Of a DNA stretch of 9,022 nucleotides, positions 1 through 7,185 are shown piece after piece. This DNA comes from Gammaproteobacteria bacterium (lineage in GTDB: Bacteria > Pseudomonadota > Gammaproteobacteria > Burkholderiales > Burkholderiaceae_E). Every line of letters begins with the position of its first letter. Positions within the stretch are counted from its first letter, which is position 1. The DNA is taken from NCBI GenBank assembly GCA_030425615.1, contig JAUIAI010000057.1:1-9022 (forward strand), read 5' to 3'. The translations under genes were made by a program, and so were the position numbers. The notes below the pieces were generated by a model. The model did no database searches. It was given only the letters and a program-made list of their open reading frames with translations, and was not told the origin of the DNA.

Positions 1-1672
1 CACCGACCGCCGGACGAACCGGGGGGACGGCGGTCGCGATGCCCGCGATGCTGCCGGTCGCCGCCGACCCGGCGGCGACCGGCCCGATGTCGGGAATCAC
101 GGGATCCGCCTCGCCCGCCGACCCCGCCTCGCGCGGCTCCAGATGACGGACCGCCCGGGCCACCGCGGCCGCGACCGGCGCCGGCGCGGCATCGGCCGGA
201 TGCCGTCTCGCAGGCGCCGACGCGAATTCGGCCTGCGCGACGATGCCGTCATCGACCCGGACCTCGACGGGCACTCTGTCCTTGTCGAGCAGGAACGCGA
301 ACTGGGCGACGACCGGGGTCACCTTGGGTCGCCCTGCCTCGGAGGCCGCGCACCGCCCGGTGGCAGTGGCAAGCGCTGTGCCGATGACCTCGCGCGAGAA
401 GACCTGCACGGCCTCGCGGCGATCGTGACACACGTCCAGACGCAGCACCAGCTCGCGCGTGTTCCCGGCGCCGGGCCCCGCATTGGCGCCCCAGAGCGTC
501 TCGGTGCCGATGAGATGGGCCGCGGTGTCTCGATAGTCGCCGAACCCCTCGCGCGCGAACAGGGCGCGCGTACGCCCGAGCAGGGCATCGGTGAAGGCAC
601 GTGCCTTTTCCGCGGCCTCGAACCCGGTGAACACCGTGGCGCTGGTCGCGCGGAAACCGTCGGCGTAGGTGGCAGAGACCTTGTAGGTGTCGGTGGGCGG
701 AAGGCCCCGCGCACCGCTGACGCGAACCCGATCGACGCCGTCGGGCTCCAGACGCACCTGCGTGAAATCGCAGACGACGTCCGGCACCACATAGGCCCCG
801 GGATCGCCGAGTTCGTAGAGCATCTGCTCGCCGACCGTGAGCCGCGAGACGAGCCCGCCCGTGTCGGTGGGCTTGGTGATGACGAAACTGCCGTCGGCCG
901 AGCACTCGGCAACCGGATAGCCCATGTCGTGCCAGTCCGCCGCCGTGTCGCGCCAGTCGGTGAAGTTCCCGCCGGTGGCCTGTGCTCCGCATTCGATCAG
1001 ATGTCCGGCGAGCGTGCCCGCGGCAAGCTTGTCGAGATCCTGCGGCCGCCAGCCGAACGTGTGGATCAGCGGCCCGAGCGTGACTGCGCTGTCCACGCAC
1101 CGGCCGGTGATCACCACTTCGGCGCCCGCGTCGAGCGCCGCCGCGATCGGGAACGCACCGAGGTACGCATTGGCGCTGATCAGACGGGCCGGCAGCGGCG
1201 CGCCGCTGAACATCTCGTGCACACCGCGCTCGCGCAGCGCGTCGATCTGCGGCATCACGTCGTCGCCCTCGACCACCCCGATCCGCAGCGACAGGCCCGC
1301 GGCCTCGGCCACGGCCCGAAGCGCCGCCGCGCAGGCGGACGGGTTCACGCCCCCGGCGTTGGCGATCACCCGGATGCCGCGCTGCTTGATGGCCGGCAGC
1401 AGCGGCGCCATCACGGAATCGACGAAGTCGCGCGCAAAGCCCTGCTGCGGGTCCTTCTGACGTGCCCTCACGAGCACCGACATGGTGACCTCGGCCAGGT
1501 AGTCGAACACCAGGAAATCGATGTCGCCGAGTTCCACGAGCTGGCGCGGCGCCTCGTTGGAATCCCCCCAGAAACCGGCCGCGCCGCCGATGCGGATGCT
1601 GCGTGGCGGCGCGGGCCGGTCCCCGGTTTCTTCGCCCCGGCCGGCGGGGGCGGCTCCGTCGATCGTGCTCAT
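1..1672 (-). CDS. Acyclic terpene utilization AtuA-like protein (DUF1446), 3' end outside window
   Basis: The 557 residues visible begin MSTIDGAAPAGRGEETGDRP and remain open to base 2, so the C-terminus lies outside the window. After a low-complexity extension of about 28 residues, the DUF1446 core is clear: IRIGGAAGFWGDSNEAPRQL, then DFLVFDYLAEVTMSVLVRAR, then VIANAGGVNPSACAAALRAV, then a VITGRCVDSAVTLGPLIHTF segment typical of the family. The core seems to end near residue 470 (FAFLLDKDRVPVEVRVDDG). About 80 Ala/Pro/Gly-rich residues follow that look like a linker, perhaps to the small AtuA C-terminal (DUF4387-like) domain that many relatives carry. AtuA is named for citronellol/geraniol degradation clusters in Pseudomonas, but its reaction has not been established, so a role in acyl-CoA or terpenoid catabolism is inference. 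The ATG overlaps the TGA of the upstream gene (ATGA), which supports this start and translational coupling. Family assignment is confident; function is not. Confidence 0.88.
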   Translation of the reverse strand, partial: MSTIDGAAPAGRGEETGDRPAPPRSIRIGGAAGFWGDSNEAPRQLVELGDIDFLVFDYLAEVTMSVLVRARQKDPQQGFARDFVDSVMAPLLPAIKQRGIRVIANAGGVNPSACAAALRAVAEAAGLSLRIGVVEGDDVMPQIDALRERGVHEMFSGAPLPARLISANAYLGAFPIAAALDAGAEVVITGRCVDSAVTLGPLIHTFGWRPQDLDKLAAGTLAGHLIECGAQATGGNFTDWRDTAADWHDMGYPVAECSADGSFVITKPTDTGGLVSRLTVGEQMLYELGDPGAYVVPDVVCDFTQVRLEPDGVDRVRVSGARGLPPTDTYKVSATYADGFRATSATVFTGFEAAEKARAFTDALLGRTRALFAREGFGDYRDTAAHLIGTETLWGANAGPGAGNTRELVLRLDVCHDRREAVQVFSREVIGTALATATGRCAASEAGRPKVTPVVAQFAFLLDKDRVPVEVRVDDGIVAQAEFASAPARRHPADAAPAPVAAAVARAVRHLEPREAGSAGEADPVIPDIGPVAAGSAATGSIAGIATAVPPVRPAVG

Positions 1673-2475
1673 CCGCGCTCCTGACGGAAACGTGACCCGG
1701 GCGCCGGCGGATCCACCGGCGGACCGGCGAAACACTGCGCAACGGCCATCCAGCGGATCGCCGTCTCGCCCGTGACCCGAAGCGACGTGTCGGCGACGTT
1801 GCGCACCTGGGTGACCACCTGACAGAACTCGTGCGCCGCACCTTCGATGCGCCCGGCCTCGCCGGACCCGCCATGAGTCCAGGTCTGCCCCGAGGGCGAT
1901 GTCAGGACGAGCTGCGGCATGGCCTCCGGCACGGGCAGCCCGCGGTTCGAGAACGTCCAGCCGAACGTGTTGACCCCGAGCACCACGATGTTGCCGATGC
2001 GATCTTCCTCCGCACGCTCGACGCCGAGCAGGTCGTAGGCGGCCTGTCCGTGCGCCCAGGTCTCCATCAGCCGGGCCGTCATGCTGGAGCGCGCGCTCAT
2101 CGACGGCCCGAACCACGGCAGCCTCCGTTTCGGGTCGACGTCCACCCACCGTTCGCCGATGCGCTCGAAGCCCTCGCGCCAGCGCTCGAGCAGCGCCCGC
2201 CCGCGCAGATCGCCGTAGATCCGCTCGGTGGCGGACCGCATGTCCAGGCCGGTCTCCATGAGCCGGGTGATCTCGCCGCGGTTGGCCTCGTAGCGGGCCT
2301 CGTCCTCGCGGGCGTCGTCGGCCAGCCGGTTGAACTGGTCCAGGTGCGCCACGATGTCGTTCAGCGTCCAGTCCTTGAACCGGGTGGCCTGCACGAACGC
2401 GGCATCGTCCAGGGGTGCCAGCAGCGCGTGCAGCGCGCGGCTCTCGTCACGGAAATCGATCGCCTGGGTCAGCAT
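1669..2475 (-). CDS. TIGR03084-like / DinB-fold putative metal-binding protein
   Basis: This 268-residue protein starts MLTQAIDFRDESRALHALLA. The start is fixed by a good ribosome-binding site (GGAG, 5 bases upstream), and the longer open frame upstream is low-complexity. The N-terminal half resembles the maleylpyruvate isomerase N-terminal/DinB four-helix bundle: FKDWTLNDIVAHLDQFNRLA places His44 where the first metal ligand is expected, and LMETWAHGQAAYDLL (about 136-150) supplies Glu138 and His142, the usual second motif. The C-terminal third (LGVNTFGWTFSNRGLPVPE onward, then VTGETAIRWMAVAQCFAGPP) matches the general plan of TIGR03084-type proteins. Family members may bind a divalent metal and some relatives use mycothiol, but no reaction is known for this group. 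The gene leads a leftward operon with the AtuA-like gene, which it overlaps by four bases, so a role in the same catabolic pathway is likely. Family call is moderately sure. Confidence 0.82.
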   Translation of the reverse strand: MLTQAIDFRDESRALHALLAPLDDAAFVQATRFKDWTLNDIVAHLDQFNRLADDAREDEARYEANRGEITRLMETGLDMRSATERIYGDLRGRALLERWREGFERIGERWVDVDPKRRLPWFGPSMSARSSMTARLMETWAHGQAAYDLLGVERAEEDRIGNIVVLGVNTFGWTFSNRGLPVPEAMPQLVLTSPSGQTWTHGGSGEAGRIEGAAHEFCQVVTQVRNVADTSLRVTGETAIRWMAVAQCFAGPPVDPPAPGSRFRQERG

Positions 2476-2629
2476 GGGGTCTCCGGAGGGTCGTTCGGGG
2501 GGCGCCACCGGCCACCCTGAAGCCGCCGGGGCTCGCAACCGCCCGGAAGGCAGCCCCGCCCGCAGGGCCGGCCCGCCCGCGCATTCGGTAGCATAGCCGA
2601 ACCCTTGTCGTCGATTGTCCGAGATCCCC
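2476..2629. promoter_or_regulatory. Divergent intergenic region with an inverted repeat
   Basis: These 154 bases separate the leftward TIGR03084-like gene from the rightward molybdoenzyme gene and must hold promoters for both. At 2584-2601 there is an inverted repeat, TTCGG - 8 bases - CCGAA, whose centre contains the only AT-containing stretch nearby (TAGCAT rightward at 2589-2594; TATGCT leftward). Either could act as a -10 element, but I see no convincing -35 partner on either strand. The repeat may be an operator serving both directions. This is a pattern seen by eye, not a proven site. Confidence 0.3.
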
Positions 2630-4708
2630 ATGAACGCCCGTCAACCCGTTTCCCCCGAGATCGTGCCCTCGGTCTGCCCGCATGACTGCACGAGCACTTG
2701 TGCGCTCGACGTGGAGCGGCTGGATGCGAACACCATCGGCCGGGTACGCGGCGGCCAGCGCAACGACTACACGGCCGGCGTCATCTGCGAGAAGGTGGCC
2801 CGCTACGCCGAGCGCATCCACCACCCGGACAGGTTGCTGCACCCGCTGAAGCGCACCGGGCCCAAAGGCAGCGGCCAGTACGCGCAGGTGAGCTGGGAAG
2901 AAGCGCTGGATACCGTGGCCGAAGCCTTCATCCAGCGCGCGCAGCAGCACGGCAGCGAGACCATCTGGCCGTACTTCTATGCCGGCACCATGGGGCTGGT
3001 GCAGCGCGACGGCATCAACCGGCTGCGCCACGTGATGCGCTATTCGCGCTACTGGAGCACCATCTGCGTGACCCTGGCCGAGAACGGCTGGAACGCGGGC
3101 ACGGGCGCCAAGCGCGGCACCGACATGCGCGAGATGGGCGAGCACAGCGAGGTCGTCGTCATCTGGGGCGGCAACCCCGTGAACACCCAGGTCAACGTCA
3201 TGACGCACGCGATGCGCGCCAAGAAGCGCGGCGCGAAGCTCGTGGTCGTCGACCCCTACCGCACCGGCACGGCCGAGCGCGCCGACCTGCACGTGGCGCC
3301 GCGTCCGGGCACGGACGGCGCGCTGGCCTGCGCGGTCATGCACGTGCTGTTCGCCGAGGGCATGGCGGACTGGGACTATCTGCGGCGCTACACCGACGCC
3401 CCCGATGAACTCGCCGCCCACGTGGCGCAGCGACCGCCGCAGTGGGCGTCGGCCATCACCGGGCTGAGCGTCGACGAGATCGTCGCGTTCGCGCGTCTGT
3501 ACGGCAGCACCAAGGCCAGCTACATCCGCTGCCACCACGGCTTCTCGCGCTCGCGCAACGGGGCGGTCAACATGCACGCGGTGAGCTGCCTGCCCGCGGT
3601 CACGGGCGCCTGGCAGGTCCCCGGCGGCGGTGCCATGTTCGGCCAGAGTGCCATCTACCCGCTGGACAAGAGCGTGATCGAGGGGCTGGACACGGTCGAC
3701 ACTTCGGTACGCTGGCTCGACCAGTCGCGGCTGGGACCCATTCTCGTGAACCAGGCCGACGCGCTGAACGACGGCCCGCCGGTCACCGGTCTGCTGATCC
3801 AGAACACCAACCCGGCCTCGGTCTGCCCCGAGCTGGACAAGGTGCTGGCCGGCTTCGCCCGCGAAGACCTGTTCACCTGCGTGCACGAACAGTTCATGAC
3901 CGAGACCGCCGCCTATGCGGACATCGTGCTGCCGGCCACCATGTTCCTCGAGCACGACGACTGCTACACCGCTTCGGGCCACACCGTCTTCCAGGTGGCC
4001 CGCAAGGTGGTTGAGGCACCGGGCGAATGTCGCGAGAACCACTGGGTGATCTGCGAACTCGCCAGACGTCTCGGCGCCGAACACCGCGGATTCCAACTCA
4101 GCGCGCTGGAACTCATCGACGACATGCTCGCCAAGGGCGGGCTGTGGGACGCGGCCACGAACGTGGCGCGCGGCGGCCAGGACTGCGCGCTGCCGTTCGA
4201 GACCGCACACTATCTGGACGGCTTCGCGTGGCCGGACAAGCGCTTCCGCTTCAAGCCCGACTGGGCGGCCTTCGGAGGCCGCCACGAGACGATGCCGAAG
4301 CTGCCGGATCACTTCGACGTCATCGACGAATCCACCCCCGAGCGGCCCTACCGCCTGGTGACCGCCCCGGCACGCACCTTCCTGAACAGCACGTTCACCG
4401 AGACACCCAGCTCGCTCAAACGCGAAAAGCAGCCGATGCTGCTCATGCACCCCGACGACTGTGCGACGCTCGGCGTGACCGAGGGCGACCCCGTGCTGAT
4501 CGGCAACGACGCCGGTTCGGTCACTGCCGCCTGCTGCCCGCGCGAAGGCCAGCAACCCGGTGTGGTGGTGCTCGAGGGCATCTGGCCGAACCGCAATTTC
4601 GGCGAGGGCGTGGGCGTGAACCGGCTGACCTCGGCCGAGCCCGGCTACCCGAACGGCGGCGCGGTGTTCCACGACACGGCGGTGTGGCTGCGCAAAGGGC
4701 CCGGATGA
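2630..4708 (+). CDS. Molybdopterin-dependent oxidoreductase with N-terminal [4Fe-4S] domain
   Basis: This 692-residue protein belongs to the DMSO reductase/formate dehydrogenase superfamily. Cys16, Cys20, Cys24 and Cys53 (CPHDCTSTC then ICEKV) form the CX3CX3CX28C ligand set of the N-terminal [4Fe-4S] domain. The molybdopterin-binding body follows, with VVVIWGGNPVNTQVN (about 175-189) and VVVDPYRTGTAERADLHVAP. A later segment, ETAAYADIVLPATMFLEHDD, is typical of the superfamily. The C-terminal dinucleotide-binding domain includes FLNSTFTETPSSLKREKQPM and HPDDCATLGVTEGDPVLIGN. There is no twin-arginine signal, so the enzyme is probably cytoplasmic. Its length fits the single-subunit, uncharacterised branch related to Bacillus YoaE/YyaE rather than respiratory complexes. 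No Fe-S or membrane subunit is encoded next to it. ATG 2630 is preferred; an in-frame TTG at 2615 would add five residues, and neither has a strong Shine-Dalgarno site. It heads a four-gene operon with an RraA-like lyase and a UxaA-type dehydratase. Substrate and electron partner are unknown. Confidence 0.92.
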   Translation: MNARQPVSPEIVPSVCPHDCTSTCALDVERLDANTIGRVRGGQRNDYTAGVICEKVARYAERIHHPDRLLHPLKRTGPKGSGQYAQVSWEEALDTVAEAFIQRAQQHGSETIWPYFYAGTMGLVQRDGINRLRHVMRYSRYWSTICVTLAENGWNAGTGAKRGTDMREMGEHSEVVVIWGGNPVNTQVNVMTHAMRAKKRGAKLVVVDPYRTGTAERADLHVAPRPGTDGALACAVMHVLFAEGMADWDYLRRYTDAPDELAAHVAQRPPQWASAITGLSVDEIVAFARLYGSTKASYIRCHHGFSRSRNGAVNMHAVSCLPAVTGAWQVPGGGAMFGQSAIYPLDKSVIEGLDTVDTSVRWLDQSRLGPILVNQADALNDGPPVTGLLIQNTNPASVCPELDKVLAGFAREDLFTCVHEQFMTETAAYADIVLPATMFLEHDDCYTASGHTVFQVARKVVEAPGECRENHWVICELARRLGAEHRGFQLSALELIDDMLAKGGLWDAATNVARGGQDCALPFETAHYLDGFAWPDKRFRFKPDWAAFGGRHETMPKLPDHFDVIDESTPERPYRLVTAPARTFLNSTFTETPSSLKREKQPMLLMHPDDCATLGVTEGDPVLIGNDAGSVTAACCPREGQQPGVVVLEGIWPNRNFGEGVGVNRLTSAEPGYPNGGAVFHDTAVWLRKGPG

Positions 4709-4769
4709 GCACGTGGCCCGCGGCATCACACCTGACGACGACTCCAGAGACAACCGAAGGACACCGGAC

Positions 4770-5420
4770 ATGACCGACACCCTCAGCGACCGCCTGCAGA
4801 ACTGCTACACCGGCGTCGTGCACGACGTCATGCGTGCCATGGGCCTGCGCGACTTCACGCTGCCGCCGCGCCTGCGTCCGCTGATGCCCGAGCGCGCCAT
4901 GGCCGGTCCGGCGTTCACCATTCTGGGCAAGGTCGACCCCACGGCCGACGCGCACGAGACGCTGCTCGCCTGGACCGGCCTGCTCTCGAAATGCCCGGCC
5001 GGCCACATCTGGACCAACCAGCCCAACGACGGCACGGTGGCGCACATGGGTGAGCTGTCCGCCGAGACGCTGCGCGACAAGGGCGTGCGCGGTGCCGTGG
5101 TGGACGGCATGATCCGCGACGCGAACTTCCTGATCGAACTGGGCTTCCAGACCTGGCACCACGGCTATACGCCGCGCGACATCGTGAGCTGGTGGCTGCC
5201 GGCCGCCACGCAGGTGGAGATCCGCGTCGGCGAGGTGGACATCGCCCCGGGAGACTACCTGCTCGGCGACCGCGACGGGCTCGTGCGCATTCCGCAGGGC
5301 ATCATCGAAGACGTGCTCGAAAAGTCCGAGGCCGCGATCAACACCGAGAGCGAGATCCGCAAGGCGATTCGTGCCGGCACCGATCCGCAGCAGGCGTATC
5401 TGAAGTACGGCAAGTTCTGA
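4770..5420 (+). CDS. RraA-family protein (HMG aldolase / oxaloacetate decarboxylase-like)
   Basis: This 216-residue protein has the RraA/dimethylmenaquinone methyltransferase-like fold, whose better-characterised members are class II pyruvate aldolases (4-hydroxy-4-methyl-2-oxoglutarate aldolase) and oxaloacetate decarboxylases. Visible family signatures are NCYTGVVHDVMRAMG near the N-terminus, GPAFTI at about 46-51, GVRGAVVDGMIRD at 105-117, the later HGYTPRDI, and GDYLLGDRDGLVRIP. Arg116 and Asp117 are the conserved RD pair. The residue 21 positions before the Arg is Glu95 where aldolases usually have Asp, and no acidic residue follows at RD+3. The start at 4770 has AAGGA 8 bases upstream; an earlier GTG at 4713 would add an unsupported leader. 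The gene sits 61 bases after the molybdoenzyme gene and 60 bases before the SAF subunit gene, so it is probably co-transcribed. In this context it most likely cleaves or decarboxylates a keto acid made by the neighbouring dehydratase. It is probably not an RNase E regulator. Confidence 0.88.
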   Translation: MTDTLSDRLQNCYTGVVHDVMRAMGLRDFTLPPRLRPLMPERAMAGPAFTILGKVDPTADAHETLLAWTGLLSKCPAGHIWTNQPNDGTVAHMGELSAETLRDKGVRGAVVDGMIRDANFLIELGFQTWHHGYTPRDIVSWWLPAATQVEIRVGEVDIAPGDYLLGDRDGLVRIPQGIIEDVLEKSEAAINTESEIRKAIRAGTDPQQAYLKYGKF

Positions 5421-5480
5421 TCGCAGCGTCTGCACGAGCCTGCCCGAACACAGCCGCCACCCCTAACGGAGCCGCCCCCG

Positions 5481-5804
5481 ATGACCGAGAAATCCCCCCT
5501 GCTGCTGCTCTCGGAGCAGGACAACGTTCTGGTGGCACGACGTCTGATCCGCGTGGGTGAGACCGTCGACATCGACGGAGGTGCGTACACGATCGCCGAG
5601 CCGATCGCGCTCGGCCACAAGGTCGCGCGCCGCGCCATCCGCCCCGACGAACCCGTGCTCAAGTACGGCGCGCCCATCGGCGTGGCCACCGCCCCGATCG
5701 AAGCCGGCCGGCACGTGCACGTGCAGAACCTGCGCAGCGACTACACGCCCAGCTACGTGCTGTCCGAGACCACGGCCGGCGACGCTTTGTCAGACGCCCC
5801 CTGA
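5481..5804 (+). CDS. SAF-domain small subunit of a UxaA-type dehydratase
   Basis: This 107-residue protein is the N-terminal module of the altronate/galactarate dehydratase family encoded as a separate subunit, like SuyA of sulfolactate sulfo-lyase. Signatures in order are DNVLVA (14-19), GHKVA (45-49), KYGAPIGVAT (61-70) and GRHVHVQN (76-83), the expected SAF-domain pattern for binding the substrate or the metal together with the large subunit. ACGGAG at 5466-5471 lies 9 bases before the ATG. The gene directly precedes the large-subunit gene, in the same reading frame, separated only by its TGA stop and 18 sense codons. The substrate is not determined by sequence; altronate, galactarate and sulfolactate are handled by relatives. 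The assignment to the family is sure, the substrate is not. Confidence 0.9.
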   Translation: MTEKSPLLLLSEQDNVLVARRLIRVGETVDIDGGAYTIAEPIALGHKVARRAIRPDEPVLKYGAPIGVATAPIEAGRHVHVQNLRSDYTPSYVLSETTAGDALSDAP

Positions 5805-5858
5805 ACGAATGAAGGCCGCGCCTCGAGCGCACGGCCTGCCTCCCCTGCCGGAGACGAC

Positions 5859-7076
5859 ATGAACGCGAACACCGATACGCCCACCCTGCGCGGCTACCCG
5901 CGCGCCGACGGCCGCAAGGGCATCCGCAACCACGTGGTCGTGGCCTACCTGGTCGAGTGCGCGCACCACGTGGCGCGCGAGATCGTCTGGCCGCTGCGCG
6001 AGCAGGGCGCGCATCTCATCGGCTTCCCGGGCTGCTTCCCGAACACCTATGCGCACACCATGATGGAGCGGCTGTGCACGCATCCGAACGTAGGCGCCGT
6101 GCTGCTGGTATCGCTCGGCTGCGAGAGTTTCGACCGCTTCAGCCTGGCCAAGACCATCAAGGACAGCGGCCGGCCGGTGGAAATGCTGGTCATCCAGCGT
6201 GCCGGCGGCACGCGCGCCACCATCGAACAGGGCCAGGCCTGGGTGCGCGAGCAGGCCACGGCGCTTGCCGCCGCCGACACCGTGCCGATGAGCATCGACG
6301 AACTGGTCATCGGCACCGTCTGCGGCGGCTCGGACGGCACCAGCGGCATCACCGGCAACCCCGCGGCCGGGCGGGCGTTCGACCGGCTGGTGGCCGAGGG
6401 AGCGGCCTGCATCTTCGAGGAGACCGGCGAACTCATCGGCTGCGAGGAAATCATGGCCTCGCGTGCGGTCACGCCCGAACTCGGCGACGAACTGCGCGGC
6501 GCCGTGGCCAAGGCCGCCCGCTACTACGCCACGCTCGGCTACGGCAGCTTCTCCGCCGGCAACGCCGAGGGCGGCCTGTCCACCATCGAAGAGAAGTCCA
6601 TGGGCGCGTATGCGAAGTCCGGCGCGTCGCAGATCCACGGGATGATCAAACCCGGCGACCTGCCCCCACGCGGTGGCCTGTACCTGATGGACGTGATTCC
6701 GGACGGCGAGGTGCGATTCGGCTTCCCCAACATCTCGGACAACGCCGAGATCGTGGAGATGATGGCCAGCGGCACCCACCTGAACCTGTTCGTCACCGGC
6801 CGCGGTTCGGTGGTGGGCTCGGCCATCGCGCCGGTGATCAAGATCTGCGCCAACCCGGACACCTACGAGCGCCTGGCCGAGGACATGGACGTCAACGCCG
6901 GGCGCATCCTCAGCGAGGGCGCCTCGCTGGACGACGTGGGCACGGAGATCTACGAGTTGGTGCGCGCCGTGTGCGGCGGGCAGAAGACCTGCTCCGAGGC
7001 GCTCGGGCACACCGAGTTCATTCTCACGTACAAGACCTTCGAACCGATCGGACCGGCGTGTCTGCCGGTGCGCTGA
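5859..7076 (+). CDS. UxaA-family dehydratase large subunit (altronate/galactarate dehydratase-like)
   Basis: This 405-residue protein is the catalytic part of the UxaA/GarD/SuyB family, which performs metal-dependent elimination (loss of water, or of sulfite in SuyAB) from hydroxy acids. Signatures in order are GYPRADGRKGIRN (12-24), the Cys-bearing motifs GCFPN (58-62) and SLGCES (85-90), the hallmark GTVCGGSDGTSGITGNPAAG (152-171), GNAEGGLSTIEEKSMG (234-249), LFVTGRG (310-316) and MDVNAG (343-348). Conserved Cys59, Cys88 and Cys155 are candidate iron ligands. The length is that expected for the large half of a split enzyme. GGAG lies 5 bases before the ATG, so it can be translated independently of the SAF subunit upstream. 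It is the last gene of the apparent operon. The 3' end abuts a broken antitoxin gene on the other strand. The true substrate is unknown; a sugar acid or a sulfonated hydroxy acid is inferred from the family. Confidence 0.93.
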   Translation: MNANTDTPTLRGYPRADGRKGIRNHVVVAYLVECAHHVAREIVWPLREQGAHLIGFPGCFPNTYAHTMMERLCTHPNVGAVLLVSLGCESFDRFSLAKTIKDSGRPVEMLVIQRAGGTRATIEQGQAWVREQATALAAADTVPMSIDELVIGTVCGGSDGTSGITGNPAAGRAFDRLVAEGAACIFEETGELIGCEEIMASRAVTPELGDELRGAVAKAARYYATLGYGSFSAGNAEGGLSTIEEKSMGAYAKSGASQIHGMIKPGDLPPRGGLYLMDVIPDGEVRFGFPNISDNAEIVEMMASGTHLNLFVTGRGSVVGSAIAPVIKICANPDTYERLAEDMDVNAGRILSEGASLDDVGTEIYELVRAVCGGQKTCSEALGHTEFILTYKTFEPIGPACLPVR

Positions 7077-7167
7077 CGACGATCCGGCCGGCCGAAGAGC
7101 CCTCGTGGCGCGTCATTTCCTCGAGCGCAGCCAGCAGGTCGTCGTCGATATCGAGCGGGGTTCGCAC
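7024..7167 (-). pseudogene. Truncated VapB-type antitoxin remnant
   Basis: Reading leftward from a GTG at 7167, the first 30 or so residues (VRTPLDIDDDLLAALEEM, then TRHEGSSAGRIV) look like the ribbon-helix-helix or VapB-type antitoxin N-terminus usually written MRTTLDIDDDVL.. followed by a R.EG.TAG.V segment. Resemblance stops at about 7078-7082. The rest (VSAPADTPVRS...) is merely the antisense of the end of the dehydratase gene, and a stop occurs at 7024. The expected C-terminal toxin-binding region and a PIN-domain VapC toxin are both absent. The GTG start has no Shine-Dalgarno site, although the usual operator-like repeats survive upstream. I judge it a non-functional remnant of a toxin-antitoxin pair truncated by recombination. 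It may instead be an expressed 47-residue peptide, which is less likely. Confidence 0.55.
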
Positions 7168-7185
7168 GGTGGAATCACATGGAAA

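Noticed and set aside
1661..1672. Same 12-base start segment in the AtuA-like and DUF3237 genes (both begin MSTI)
   Set aside because: A short common start context; similarity does not extend up- or downstream, so there is no repeat.
143..1684. Long plus-strand open frame opposite the AtuA-like gene
   Set aside because: It is an Arg/Gly/His-rich antisense shadow caused by high GC; the minus strand carries clear DUF1446 motifs and a ribosome-coupled start.
2447..4780. 777-codon minus-strand open frame opposite the molybdoenzyme gene
   Set aside because: Its translation is low-complexity Val/Arg/His/Ala with no recognisable motif, while the plus strand encodes a complete molybdopterin enzyme.
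5790..7010. 406-codon minus-strand open frame opposite the dehydratase large subunit
   Set aside because: An antisense shadow with GC-rich composition and no family motif; the plus strand matches UxaA throughout.
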